Below are positions 1 through 8,975 of a stretch of DNA of 64,000 bases, piece by piece. Position numbers and translations under genes: made by a program. The DNA lies in the NCBI RefSeq assembly GCF_021568695.1, contig NZ_JAKGTI010000002.1, positions 1 to 64,000 of the forward strand, written 5' to 3'. How positions within the stretch are numbered: position 1 is the stretch's first letter; every line of letters starts with the position of its first letter. Source of the stretch: Maritalea mediterranea (GTDB lineage Bacteria; Pseudomonadota; Alphaproteobacteria; Rhizobiales; Devosiaceae). Under the pieces are notes generated by a model, which was given only the letters and a program-made list of their open reading frames with translations, did not search any database and had not been told where the DNA came from.

Positions 1-77
1 ACATCAGTCCAATGGCGTACGAAAAACTAGCGGCTTAAAAAGAGCATGGTCGTGTCCACTTTTTTAAGACAAGTCCA
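1..77 (+). mobile_element. Right end of an IS3-like insertion sequence (cut by window edge)
   Basis: The first 38 bases end an open frame whose last residues, ISPMAYEKLAA, look like the C-terminus of an IS3-family transposase (OrfB). They are followed by about 40 noncoding bases that finish with TTTTTTAAGACAAGTCCA at 60-77; the final CA fits the 5'-TG...CA-3' ends of this family. The methyltransferase frame read from the other side stops being family-like exactly here, so position 77/78 is inferred to be the insertion boundary. The left end and target duplication lie outside the window. Confidence 0.6.
3..38 (+). CDS. IS3-family transposase OrfB, C-terminal 11 residues only
   Basis: Reading from base 3 gives ISPMAYEKLAA and a TAA stop at 36-38. 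The SPxxYE-type ending is common at the C-terminus of IS3-family integrase-like transposases. Only the last residues are visible, so the catalytic DDE residues and the subgroup cannot be judged. The call rests on the motif plus the fact that it abuts a truncated gene. Confidence 0.5.
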   Translation: MSPMAYEKLAA

Positions 78-2272
78 GCACGCTTGCTGCTTTTCTTACG
101 GAACTCACGGACGCGATCTAATCTTTCCGCCAGAAACTCGCTTTCCGTCGCCTCAGCAACCTGTTCATCAGCTATCCACAAACAGTAGCGGGAGCTGCCG
201 TCTATGGAATCACTTGAGCCTATGAAACGCCTAACGAATGTGCTGAAGGTCTTTCCTTCAGACGATAACTTATCTGCCTCCGCTCGGGATAGAATCAACG
301 CTCCACTATCTGTCGGCTTATTGCCGTAATCCATTTTTGATCGGTTTGAGATTGGCCTACTGGCCTTCTGGACAATGATATTTGGCGCAGCAGCTAAATA
401 TGGGTTGATGTTTGTAGCTTCGCGAACGACTGTTTCACCATCATCTGCCAAAGAATACAGCTCTCGTGACTGACCTGGATGATTGGATATCCCGACAATC
501 GCTACAGTGACCCCTGCGTTGTGGCTAGCGAGGTTCGCCCATTTGAAGCTTGTGTGAGCAAAGGCGATTTCGTGCCCTGTCTGAAAAATCAGCGGCCACA
601 GGATAGGCACAAGCTGCCCCTGACAGATCGAGTTGGTGGACACGAACGCCGCGCTGCTTTTCGTATGCATCCCGAAGTCAGTCGCCTTCATGAACCAGCC
701 CGCCACATAATCGAGCGATTTCCAGCTCTTGGTGCGATGTCCGAAGATAGCTTCGAGGTCAGACTTCTGCTCGGATGATTGCCACGTCGATCCCAGATAA
801 GGCGGGTTCCCACAGATGTAGGTCTCTCCACCTTCGTTCTCAAAGTCGATCTCAGCCTGATCGACGGGGGACATGAACAGGTCATCGGCATGGTGCTTCA
901 CCCCCGTGCCCGTGGGCGGACAGATGCTCAGCCAGTCGAGCCGAAGGGCGTTGCCGCAGGTGATCCAGTTCATGGCATCCAGCGGCAGAAACTCGGCAAG
1001 CGCCTCCTTCTGGCCGCGATAGGTCACGTCGCACTGATATTCGGCGATGATCAGCGCCAGCCGCGCGATCTCGGCGGGGAAGTCGCGCAGCTCGATACCA
1101 CGAAAATTAGTCAGCGGGATGTCGGTGCGCCGGTCAGCCTCGCCGCGCCGCTTGTTGATCTCGGCCTCAATCGCCCGCATCTCCTTGTAGGCGATGACCA
1201 GGAAGTTGCCCGATCCGCAGGCGGGGTCGAAGACCCTGATCTTCGCCATACGGTTACGCAGGTTCAAAAGCTTGCGCGGGTTCTCGCCTGCCTCTTCCAA
1301 CTTATCGCGCAGGTCATCGAGGAAGAGCGGATTGAGCACCTTCAAGATGTTCGGCACCGATGTATAGTGCATCCCCAGTGCGCCGCGTTCCTCGTCATCG
1401 GCAACGGCCTGGATCATCGACCCGAAAATGTCGGGGTTAATCTTTGTCCAGTCGAGGCTGCCTATATGCAGCAGGTACGAGCGCGCGATCTTGGAAAAGC
1501 GCGGTACGTCCGTTCCGCCCGAAAACAATCCACCGTTCACATAAGGAAAAATGTTCGCCCAACGGGCGATGCCTGCCGCCGCGCGATCGTCAGCCATGGT
1601 GTTCATGGCGCGGAAAAGTTCGCTGATCACCTCGTGGGTGTTCGAGCTATCTTTCTCGCTCATCCGCTCGATCGTGCCGGTAAACTGATCTGGTTGAGTG
1701 AAAATATCAGTGTCTTCGGCAAAGAAGCAAAAAATCAGCCGCGCCATGAAATGGTTCATATCGTGGTGTCGTGCGGCCGTGCCCCATTCGGGGTTGTCCT
1801 TCAACAGCTCGACATAGAGCCGATTGAGGCGGCCGGTCGCCTTGATGTCGAAGGCGCTCTCTCGGATTTGTTTGACCGTACTGATGCCTGCAAGCGGGAG
1901 AAAAAAACCGAAATGATCGGGGAAGTCCACATAAGCACAGGCGATCGTCTCGCCTGTGGCCAGGTCCTCTGCTTCAAGATCGACGCCATCGGTAGCCAGG
2001 ACGAATTTCGCTTTAGCTTTGGTGGTAGCGGGGCTGGCTTTGAGCTGCGCCAGTGTCGTCGTGACCTCCCCTGCCCCACAAACCTTCAAATGAATATTGT
2101 TTGTCTGAAGAACACCGTCTTGGTCGGACTTGTTCGAAGAACCGCTACGCAGGCGTTTAATCGTAGTCGCCTTGTTGCCGAAGGCTTCGAGAAAGGCGAA
2201 CGGGAACTCTTTTGCATTGAACGGCTGCTCAGCCAATGCCGATATGGCTTCCTCGATCTCAACAGCATTCAT
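35..2272 (-). pseudogene. MmeI-type class I DNA methyltransferase, C-terminus removed by IS insertion
   Basis: The protein resembles the MmeI-family class I SAM-dependent DNA methyltransferases: an N-terminal alpha/beta part, a helical spacer (about 150-300), and an N6-adenine methyltransferase core with the SAM motif FDPACGSGNF at 348-357 and the catalytic motif NPPY at 489-492. Family members are usually around 900 residues; this frame has 745, and the last 13 (from GLVLKK on) are encoded by the IS end, so most of the target-recognition part is missing. No clear PD-ExK nuclease motif is visible near the N-terminus, so it may have been a methyltransferase only. ATG at 2272 is preceded by GAGG. 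Without target recognition the product is probably inactive. Confidence 0.75.
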
Positions 2273-2404
2273 TCCTGTTTTTCCTCACTCAATCAAAGTT
2301 TTTTTCTCAAAGGTTGTTGCAGCAAGATATACCAGAAACTGTCGCAAAGAACATGGCCCGCGAACTGCACCTTTGTCCGCTCCCACAACTTGTGATGCCT
2401 AAAT

Positions 2405-2767
2405 TCACCTTGGACTATTGCCGGCAGCGTCCAACCGACGGAGGATTTCGGCGCAGTCCTGATTATCTTGCTCACTCAGGACCGGCTGAAGATCTTCTCC
2501 ATCGGGCCCTACACAAGGATTGAGCGCAAAGCTACCCATTTTTTTAAGACGATTGTAGATCTCTTCCTGGTGCTCTTTATGGAATGATCTAATTTCTTGA
2601 ATGGTTTCGAACTGAAACCGTCCAATCAGCTTCCCCAATACTAATCTCTGACGTTCAATAGTCATTGCAGAACGGATATAGATTTCGTCGGTGCTTGAAC
2701 GCTGGCCAATAAGAAAAAGAAGCTCGAGTTGTTCGCGTGGGATGTTTTTTGGCAATTGCGGATTCAT
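2405..2767 (-). CDS. Hypothetical 120-residue protein upstream of the methyltransferase
   Basis: A soluble, charged protein of 120 residues with no signal peptide or membrane segment. The middle (about 30-80) looks helical and is rich in Glu, Arg and Gln. It lies about 130 bases upstream of the methyltransferase gene on the same strand, so co-transcription is possible, and a role in the same restriction-like locus is conceivable but unsupported by any motif. I do not recognise a family. Confidence 0.45.
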   Translation of the reverse strand: MNPQLPKNIPREQLELLFLIGQRSSTDEIYIRSAMTIERQRLVLGKLIGRFQFETIQEIRSFHKEHQEEIYNRLKKMGSFALNPCVGPDGEDLQPVLSEQDNQDCAEILRRLDAAGNSPR

Positions 2768-2956
2768 ATAAAAACCAAAGTGTGAGCAAAATATTCAGCC
2801 TATATGCCACCGAATAACCCAAATGTGAAGTTGAGCGGGCTGATTTCGGTAACCTTGTTCCAGGCAAACAAGATGCATGTAAATGTTTTCACGGCATACC
2901 AGTGGGCCTCAGATCGTGATAAGCATGAGGCCCTGAATTAAAAGGAAATCTAGCAC

Positions 2957-3430
2957 TTGCCTAAATTATGCGCCACGATTTTGATCTTATTGAACACTTT
3001 TACGTTTTCTGCTGTTGCAGGAGCTCCTGTCCTCCCGGCTGGTTCAATTTTTGTGTGTACTCCTACCCATGTATGGGATGGCGACGGTCCAATCTGGTGC
3101 GAGGAGGGGCCGCGAGTTCGGCTAGCAGGTATTGCGGCAAGAGAGATAGGTGGAACATGCAATCAAGGGCACCCCTGCCCTTCTACTGGCGCAATTGTGT
3201 CGAGAGACGCTCTCGTTGCGCTATTGGGCACTGCTAGAGGGACTGGGCGCCATGGCCATATTCTTGTTACCGGACCTTCAATGAAATGCCTTTCAGATGG
3301 TTCCGCAGGCGGCAACCGCACTGCTGCATGGTGTAATTCACCAAAGAGTGGCGACGTTAATTGTGAAATGGTGCGCGGTGGATGGGCCGCAAAATGGAGC
3401 CGGTACTGGCGTGATCACCAGTGCAAATGA
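2957..3430 (+). CDS. Secreted thermonuclease-like (SNase fold) protein
   Basis: A 157-residue protein beginning with a typical signal peptide (hydrophobic ILILLNTFTFSAVAGA). After it comes a stretch HVWDGDGP...VRLAGIAARE at about 38-62, which matches the start of staphylococcal-nuclease-like domains (T-x-V-x-DGD-T ... RL-x-G-I-D-x-x-E). Several cysteines suggest an oxidised extracytoplasmic protein. The usual catalytic Arg-Glu-Arg set is incomplete: the family Asp after GI is Ala here, so catalysis is uncertain. The start is TTG at 2957, chosen because AAAGGAAA precedes it and because it gives a complete signal peptide. It stands alone between non-coding stretches. Confidence 0.6.
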   Translation: MPKLCATILILLNTFTFSAVAGAPVLPAGSIFVCTPTHVWDGDGPIWCEEGPRVRLAGIAAREIGGTCNQGHPCPSTGAIVSRDALVALLGTARGTGRHGHILVTGPSMKCLSDGSAGGNRTAAWCNSPKSGDVNCEMVRGGWAAKWSRYWRDHQCK

Positions 3431-4185
3431 ACCGGCACAATCGAAGCGCGCGCTTATTGTCTTGTCAGGTCGTTTTATTTGAAGAGCCTGGAGCACTTGT
3501 TAAGGCCTCCATTATTGGGAAGTCCGTAGATCCCATATAGCCGACATTGGGGCCACTTCATTTGATTTCCTCAAAGCAGACATTCATCAGCTGCGTTGCC
3601 TGAAATGAGATTAAGGGCGGCTTTGCGGACTAATTGACTGCCATTTTGGGAGAACCGTTTTAAGACAGAGAGAGTATGCATCAACTGAAAATTGGCATTC
3701 GCGCTCCAATCATTCAAAAATTTACACCCCCTTTAAAGACAATTGCCCCTGCATAAAAAGACTATTCTGAGCCTTGCATTCCTACGACGAAATTCCATTT
3801 ATTAAGTCCAACATGTGCTCTGTAATTTTTGGATAAATCGTCAATCATTTATATAGTTTACCCGATAATTGTAAGCTGCATATGCGAGCATTTCTTAAAC
3901 ACTACAAACAGTGATGTGATCCCATGTTCTACTCTTAAAACCAAAAGGATGCGCAGATAAAAGTGTGCTTGCAGGCGTTCCGCCGATCGCTAAGAGAGGC
4001 TGTGTTTTGAAGACAAGGGTTAGAACGAGGATTAAGTTGCTGCAGTACTCGGTATAATCGGTCGACTAGCCTAACGGAAAATCCCAATGGCCACTGTAAA
4101 GCCGCTGACACTGATATCCTTCAACGCAATCGCCCTGCATCTATGATTCTCATTGGAAAATGCCAACTGATTTCAAGGAACCAAA
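3431..4185. other. Long intergenic stretch without a convincing gene
   Basis: About 750 bases with no frame that looks coding. The only structure I can name is the dispersed degenerate repeat at 3531-3630. From about 3650 on the sequence is AT-rich, as expected for decayed or horizontally acquired DNA. Confidence 0.5.
3531..3630 (+). repeat. Dispersed degenerate repeat, copy 1 (TCCCA...GCCGACATTGGG type)
   Basis: About 100 bases that align along their length with 15337-15435: both begin TCCCA, continue AGCCGACATTGGG, have an AGCAGA-TTCATC block about 40 bases on, and end near ATTAA(G/A)GGCGG...GCGG. Shorter pieces of the same repeat occur at 8020-8039 and 26237-26295. The unit contains an imperfect inverted repeat (TCCCAA / TTGGGA in the best copies). 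It codes for nothing visible. Confidence 0.6.
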
Positions 4186-4662
4186 ATGAACACGACAATT
4201 CAAACACATATGAACAACAGAAATGTTCAAATCGGCAATATCTGCATACAGTTCACGCACCTCGAACTTCTTCTTGCGCAGGCAATTTGGTCCGCACTTG
4301 ATTTAACAGAGAAGGCAGGTCTCAGCGTGACCGGCAGACTGGATATTGAAGCAAGGGCAAAATTGGCAGTCGAAATTTGCGAGGAGCGAGGCAAACCCGA
4401 TAGCGTCATCAATGAGTTGAAGAACGTACGCAAAGAACTGCAGGCGTCCCGAATAATTGAGCGACGAAATCAAGCAGTTCACGGGCATCGATTTTCCGAC
4501 CCCGACAACCCCGCTGCAGAGCTAGTTGTAGTGCATCGAGGGAAGAATGCAGGAGCCAAAATTAAACGCGCAGATAATGAGTTGGCACAGCTCGGAAAAG
4601 ACATTGCTGCACTCCACAAACCACTGATGGAGGCGATGACCACTGCCAAAATGACCTACTAG
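4186..4662 (+). CDS. Small helical protein with a HEPN-like R-N-x3-H motif
   Basis: A 158-residue, mostly helical cytosolic protein. Around residues 92-98 it contains RRNQAVHGH, which fits the R-x4-6-H motif of HEPN ribonuclease domains (RN...HG form). HEPN proteins often act as RNA-cleaving toxins or effector domains in conflict systems; whether this one is catalytic is inference. There is no antitoxin-like partner gene directly beside it, and it sits alone in an accessory region. ATG at 4186 is the only good start. I do not recognise a named family. Confidence 0.55.
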   Translation: MNTTIQTHMNNRNVQIGNICIQFTHLELLLAQAIWSALDLTEKAGLSVTGRLDIEARAKLAVEICEERGKPDSVINELKNVRKELQASRIIERRNQAVHGHRFSDPDNPAAELVVVHRGKNAGAKIKRADNELAQLGKDIAALHKPLMEAMTTAKMTY

Positions 4663-4872
4663 AACAAAGAATCACGGTTCGTGGGACCTATTTTCAATTT
4701 CGTGTTGGACTCACTGCGGTCGTCGACTTTGCGGACAGATCTGACCTTCAGCGAGATCACCAAATAGGTACAATGGGCGAAGAGCCTTCATTCGCCGCAG
4801 GTACAAATGGCAGATTTGAGGGCCGATAGGGAAACGACATCCTTTGCTGCATGCGCCCCTTAGCTTCTATCC

Positions 4873-6282
4873 CTAGTCATGGCCTTCTAGCCGCCGCTCG
4901 TGGAAGTAGATTGACTCCCTTGCATAGCCCGAGGAGTGGAACTCGAGGCAACCAATGAAAGACAAGAAGAGTTTGTCGAAAATCGCTTGTGCCCTCAGTC
5001 CTTCCATTGCGAGCCGGTCAATGTTGTCGACCAGCCGCCCATGCACGATGGAATTCCGTGCGGCTATCATACTGGCGAGTCCTTTAAGTAGGTTCTGATC
5101 TGCCTGTTCCCACTGATCGGCGTATATAGTCGCCATTCGTTCTATGCGTTCGTGGAGAGTCAATGTGGGCGAAGAGGCAAAACCGCGCTTTAGTTGACCC
5201 GCCAGTTCCTCATCAAGGTCCAAATTGTCAATTGTTCGCTTGAGAGCCGATTTAATCGGTTTCCACTTTTGACGACTGACACGGTCCCGATCGAGGCTAG
5301 CGGCTCTTTCGTAGACAGTTACAAGCCGCTCAAGTGCCTCGACGCGGTCAGTCAGTTGAACTTCCAGCACAGGCGTACTAAAGGAGGCAGCGTAACCCCA
5401 AACAGCCGCGTGGAGTTGACTGCTTTGATCTTGGTAGATTGCCAAGTTTGGAGCCGCTTGAACAATGAAATCATCGAAGCGTCCGAAGAAGTCAACAAGG
5501 TCGAGGTGGCGGGTTTCCTGCCTCGGCTCGACTTCTACGCTGCGCCAAGTTGTTGTGATTTCATTCGGTGTAATGACCTGCTCCGAAAGTGGTGTTACGA
5601 ACTGCCGGAACCAATACATCAGAAGGACACGAATACTAAACCACAAATCCCCAGCTGCTGCGACAAAAGCCTCAGCTGATATATCTGCAATGGGTTGAAC
5701 TTCGACGCAAGGAATCTCAATCAATTCGATTTCCTGCGAAATTCTTGCTTCGTTCCGCCTGTATCTGTTCGTGAGCAACCGTAACTTTAACCCGAGCGAA
5801 GGCGCGCTTCGCCACTCCCCGCGCACTGATAGAGATTCGGTCAACCGCCTTGGATAAGCGTCCCACGCCGGTGGTCGCTGAAGAAATGCGTACACGGCAG
5901 ACATTTTGGCGTCAGTTATTGTGATTGTTTCGACATGTACGTTGATTGCAAAACTTGCGAATTTCTGAATGCTGTCGCGTGCTATTGAGCTACCATTTGC
6001 CCTTCCACGTGTATTCAAAATGGCCGTTCCGTATGTTCGATGTTCTGGTTGACTATCATCCCGTTTCGGCCAGTCAGGGTTATCGTAGAGCTCCCACTTC
6101 AATTGCGAAATATTACTGATTGGTAGGAAGCGCCGGTAATCATCGTCATTTCCGACGAGTGACATCCGGTTCCAGTGCAGGAAGTGGGGGTCTCGCTCAA
6201 AAATGGCCGAAAAAACTGCTTCCCCACGGTCAGGGTGAAGCAGTCTTACGGAAGCGGTGCTCTCGAAATCTAGTCGCGACAT
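4873..6282 (-). CDS. Large protein with C-terminal ApeA-like HEPN domain
   Basis: About 469 residues from the ATG at 6282. The frame stays open 18 codons further to a TTG at 6336, which cannot be excluded. The C-terminal third is helical and carries MIAARNSIVHGRL, the R-N-x3-H-G signature of HEPN domains, followed by helices typical of the Apea-like HEPN group seen in antiviral proteins. The N-terminal two thirds are beta-rich and I cannot assign them, which is also the arrangement of ApeA-like proteins (variable sensing part plus HEPN). An RNase effector role in defence is inference from architecture and from the accessory context (IS element, methyltransferase relic). No neighbour overlaps it. 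Confidence 0.55.
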   Translation of the reverse strand: MSRLDFESTASVRLLHPDRGEAVFSAIFERDPHFLHWNRMSLVGNDDDYRRFLPISNISQLKWELYDNPDWPKRDDSQPEHRTYGTAILNTRGRANGSSIARDSIQKFASFAINVHVETITITDAKMSAVYAFLQRPPAWDAYPRRLTESLSVRGEWRSAPSLGLKLRLLTNRYRRNEARISQEIELIEIPCVEVQPIADISAEAFVAAAGDLWFSIRVLLMYWFRQFVTPLSEQVITPNEITTTWRSVEVEPRQETRHLDLVDFFGRFDDFIVQAAPNLAIYQDQSSQLHAAVWGYAASFSTPVLEVQLTDRVEALERLVTVYERAASLDRDRVSRQKWKPIKSALKRTIDNLDLDEELAGQLKRGFASSPTLTLHERIERMATIYADQWEQADQNLLKGLASMIAARNSIVHGRLVDNIDRLAMEGLRAQAIFDKLFLSFIGCLEFHSSGYARESIYFHERRLEGHD

Positions 6283-6552
6283 TTTGTTAGTTTGTCTCAA
6301 TTTGGCCGGGGCGGCAATCCCACGGGCCCTCCGCAATTTCTAAACATCGCCCACCGCAAAATGTCTTTTCATCAGAGAATTGCGGACGCCGTCTAGATGA
6401 GACTTCACTTCGGTTTGGTCGTGACGTTATTGGTGCACAACAATGAGGGTTCACAGTGGCAGTCAGCAATGCGGACAAAACTGTCATAAGGCGCAACTGC
6501 GGCTTCCAGATCGCACACGAGATATCATTAAAATACCAAAGGTCGAATACCT

Positions 6553-7017
6553 TTAAATTCCCCAGAAATAACCGTAGACAAATGCCGTTGAAAAAGCCGT
6601 GGTCATTTTGGCAACACCTAGCATCCCCACCGTATCTGGCAAAATTAATTCGACGGCACCTAGTAAGCTCTCTCGCCAGTATTGCAGATCTTTCCCGCTC
6701 TTTATTGCCTTTTTGTCTCTTTCAAGCTGACTTTTGATACCCAAATAGACATCGGAGAAATCCGGGGGAACTCCAACAGCCATAGCGCTGTACTTGACAA
6801 CCACATTCTCTAGCTCCGCAAGGAACACCTCGTTTTCCAACGCGTACTCCATAGCGATTGCTGTTCGTTCCGCCCTTACTTCCTCGCTAGTCAGAAGTCT
6901 TTTGATTAGCCCAGGCCCCTCAGAGCCTCCGGCCTGCACTGTCGAAGCATTGGTCGTTACCAGTAATATCGCTAGAAGGGCGGAACACAAAACCGACACT
7001 TTGTTGAATTTGGTCAA
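6553..7017 (-). CDS. Exported hypothetical protein
   Basis: A 154-residue protein with a clear signal peptide (hydrophobic VLCSALLAILLVTTNASTVQA, cleavage likely after QA). The mature part is acidic and helical with a hydrophobic C-terminus. It follows the 7032-7793 gene after only 14 bases on the same strand, so the two are very probably an operon and may work together in the periplasm. The start is TTG at 7017 with AAAGG about 9 bases upstream; no better start gives an intact signal peptide. No family recognised. Confidence 0.55.
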   Translation of the reverse strand: MTKFNKVSVLCSALLAILLVTTNASTVQAGGSEGPGLIKRLLTSEEVRAERTAIAMEYALENEVFLAELENVVVKYSAMAVGVPPDFSDVYLGIKSQLERDKKAIKSGKDLQYWRESLLGAVELILPDTVGMLGVAKMTTAFSTAFVYGYFWGI

Positions 7018-7031
7018 TTTTCAAACCTTTC

Positions 7032-7793
7032 TCAATAGACAGGCACAAATCGCTGATACCGCAATTCATCGTTCACATAGACCTGAAACAAAAATTCCCC
7101 TTGAACGCTTGCAAACGCGTTATTGGCAACGATAATTGGAAACTCAAGCGCGTCCTCGCCTATTTCGTAGCGGAATTGTTGCGTATACCAAAGCTCATCC
7201 GGCGCACGCCGAAAATTCCAGTGCATTTCAACTATGTCACCGACGTCTATTCCGGCCCAAAGCGCATATACTACACCTTTGTCTTTGTTTGATGGCCGAT
7301 AATAGCCCTTGTCACGGGTCGCCAGGTCGGAAAGCCAAGACACAATCTTAGGTGTATTCATGCCCGTTACTTTTCGTCCAATTTGATCCCCGCTTTGCGA
7401 TGAAACCAGAATTGAAATACCCTTCCGCGTTAGTAATTGCTTATGTGAGTATGCGGGCGCTAAGGTCAGTTTGGATTCTTGATACTCGCCGGAAATAAAC
7501 GACGCGCAGAGATCGACTGCAGTTCCGCTCTTCAAGCTTGTATCGTCTAGCTCAATCCCAGCCTGACCGAGATACTTTCCAAGTGCCCGCTGGGTGCCAG
7601 GCCCATCAAGGCCATCAACGCCACCAGCCTTAAACCCCCGAAGGTTTAAAGCAGCTTGGACACATCGGACCGCCGATCTTTCATTTGCAGGCAATAGTCC
7701 TTCTTGAGCAAAACCCGTAGTAGAGAAAGAAGCCAGCAGGGTCAAAGCAATAGACAGGCGTCTTACACCTATTATCAGTAATTTAAAGTACAT
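7032..7793 (-). CDS. Exported protein with peptidoglycan-binding-like repeat
   Basis: A 253-residue protein. The start is set at the ATG at 7793, which has GGGAG 9 bases upstream and gives a signal peptide ending at TTGFAQ; the frame is open further upstream but without a ribosome site. Residues about 40-75 (CVQAALNLRGF...DGLDGPGTQRALGKY) match the peptidoglycan-binding type 1 fold. The C-terminal part (about 160-253) is beta-rich and ends with a motif-poor domain I cannot name. It heads a two-gene operon with 6553-7017. A cell-wall-associated role is inference. Confidence 0.6.
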   Translation of the reverse strand: MYFKLLIIGVRRLSIALTLLASFSTTGFAQEGLLPANERSAVRCVQAALNLRGFKAGGVDGLDGPGTQRALGKYLGQAGIELDDTSLKSGTAVDLCASFISGEYQESKLTLAPAYSHKQLLTRKGISILVSSQSGDQIGRKVTGMNTPKIVSWLSDLATRDKGYYRPSNKDKGVVYALWAGIDVGDIVEMHWNFRRAPDELWYTQQFRYEIGEDALEFPIIVANNAFASVQGEFLFQVYVNDELRYQRFVPVY

Positions 7794-8019
7794 TCGTGGC
7801 TCCCTATGGATTGCCGCAAAATCATTATCTAATTTTAAAATGTTTTTTAATTTATTTGCAAAATCGAAAAAAGTAAAGCTGTGAGAAAAAGCGCCCGTCT
7901 TAATCCTAAGAACAACCGATAAGTTACGAATAAGATTCAGTCGTTTGATGCACTTGTCCAACTAGCACTATGGGCTCGAAACTGTCATTTGGCACCTGGG
8001 CCTCGTTCTTGGTCCAAAA

Positions 8020-8039
8020 TCCCAAAAGCAGACATTCGG
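8020..8039 (+). repeat. Dispersed degenerate repeat, short copy 2
   Basis: TCCCAAAAGCAGACATTCGG matches the first 20 bases of the repeat unit at 15337 with 2-3 differences. Flanking bases are not clearly related. Confidence 0.5.
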
Positions 8040-8212
8040 TTCCCGGATAGTTTTCAACTTGCGCCGCGCAAACACTGCTTTGCCTCCACGGCGAATTTAA
8101 TGCATATGTTTACGCTGTGCTCGATCTAACGCGAGCTCCCTGACGATTATAGAGCTCTTATCCACGTGCGAATTTGGGCTTAAAACTTGTTAAACTTACT
8201 TGTAGTCGATAC

Positions 8213-8223
8213 TTGTATGATGA
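8213..8223 (+). promoter_or_regulatory. Possible autoregulatory operator of the GntR gene
   Basis: TTGTATGATGA matches 9 of 11 positions of the palindrome TTGTATGACAA found at 13103-13113. It lies about 33 bases upstream of the gntR start, where a repressor could block its own promoter. The half on the right is degenerate, so this is weaker than the two sites at 13.1-13.3 kb. Confidence 0.35.
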
Positions 8224-8255
8224 GTGATTAAGCTTGACGGAGAACTTTGATCATA

Positions 8256-8975
8256 ATGGGAACAGCGCGCACAATTGTATTGGAACTTAGAGACAAATTG
8301 GCCGCATTCATTGCCAATGGTGGCTTTAAAGCGGGTGACAAGCTGCCCACTGAGGCGGCGCTAACGGCGAAATATGGCGTGTCGCGCACTGCACTGCGTG
8401 AAGCCCTAAAGCTATTAGAGCAAAACGGCACCATTTATGTGCATCACGGCAAAGGGCGATATGTTGGGGGTATTGCAGAACTCAAAGTCGAGCGGCCGAT
8501 CACACTTTTTGAAAGCGTTACCGCCCTTACCCGTGGCAATGGGTATGACCCCACCAATAAAGTACTGTCTATTGCCGAGCAACAAGCGCCTGCGCATATT
8601 TCCGAAGCGCTAAAAATAGCGCCCTCCGACCGGGTGTTGCGGTTAGAGCGCATCCGCATGCATCGCGATGATGTGTTGATGTATTGTGTGGATTACGTGC
8701 CACGACAGCTGATCAATGACAAAATCTACGATGTGGAATGGTCAGGCTCGCTGATCGCCCTTTTGGAAAGCTACGGACACAAGGCCACTATGTCGAGCGC
8801 CACAGCCGCCGCTGTGATGCTACCCGATGACGTGGTTGCCGCCAATAATTTGGAAGAGTTTGGCCCGGCTTTCCGCATTGTCGAAACGGTTTACACCGCC
8901 GCCGGCGAACCAATCGTTTATGCAGAAGATTACCATCGCGGCGATGCATTTGAATTTAGTTTTGTGCGCTCTTAA
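8256..8975 (+). CDS. GntR/HutC-family repressor, probable regulator of the fructosamine cluster
   Basis: A 239-residue regulator with an N-terminal winged helix-turn-helix (about 5-70; KLPTEAALTAKYGVSRTALR contains the recognition helix) and a C-terminal UTRA ligand-binding domain (about 90-235), which in this family senses sugar phosphates or amines. Start: ATG at 8256 with GGAG 13 bases upstream; a TTG at 8247 is closer to that site and is also possible. It converges with the EamA gene, overlapping by 4 bases. FrlR, which controls fructoselysine genes in other bacteria, belongs to the same family, and matching palindromes lie between the divergent transport and frlB genes. Assignment as the cluster's repressor is inference. 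Confidence 0.8.
   Translation: MGTARTIVLELRDKLAAFIANGGFKAGDKLPTEAALTAKYGVSRTALREALKLLEQNGTIYVHHGKGRYVGGIAELKVERPITLFESVTALTRGNGYDPTNKVLSIAEQQAPAHISEALKIAPSDRVLRLERIRMHRDDVLMYCVDYVPRQLINDKIYDVEWSGSLIALLESYGHKATMSSATAAAVMLPDDVVAANNLEEFGPAFRIVETVYTAAGEPIVYAEDYHRGDAFEFSFVRS

Larger units (their letters stand above)
7794..8255. other. Intergenic region with divergent promoters
   Basis: This stretch separates the minus-strand exported-protein operon from the plus-strand gntR gene. The first 150 bases are very AT-rich and likely contain the minus-strand promoter. It also holds a short copy of the dispersed repeat (8020-8039) and, next to gntR, three ACTTGT words, the last of them inside an operator-like sequence at 8213-8223. 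Confidence 0.4.

Noticed and set aside
779-2395. Long plus-strand open frame of 538 codons opposite the methyltransferase
   Set aside because: It is the mirror of a real gene with catalytic motifs on the minus strand; its translation has no recognisable motif and no ribosome site.
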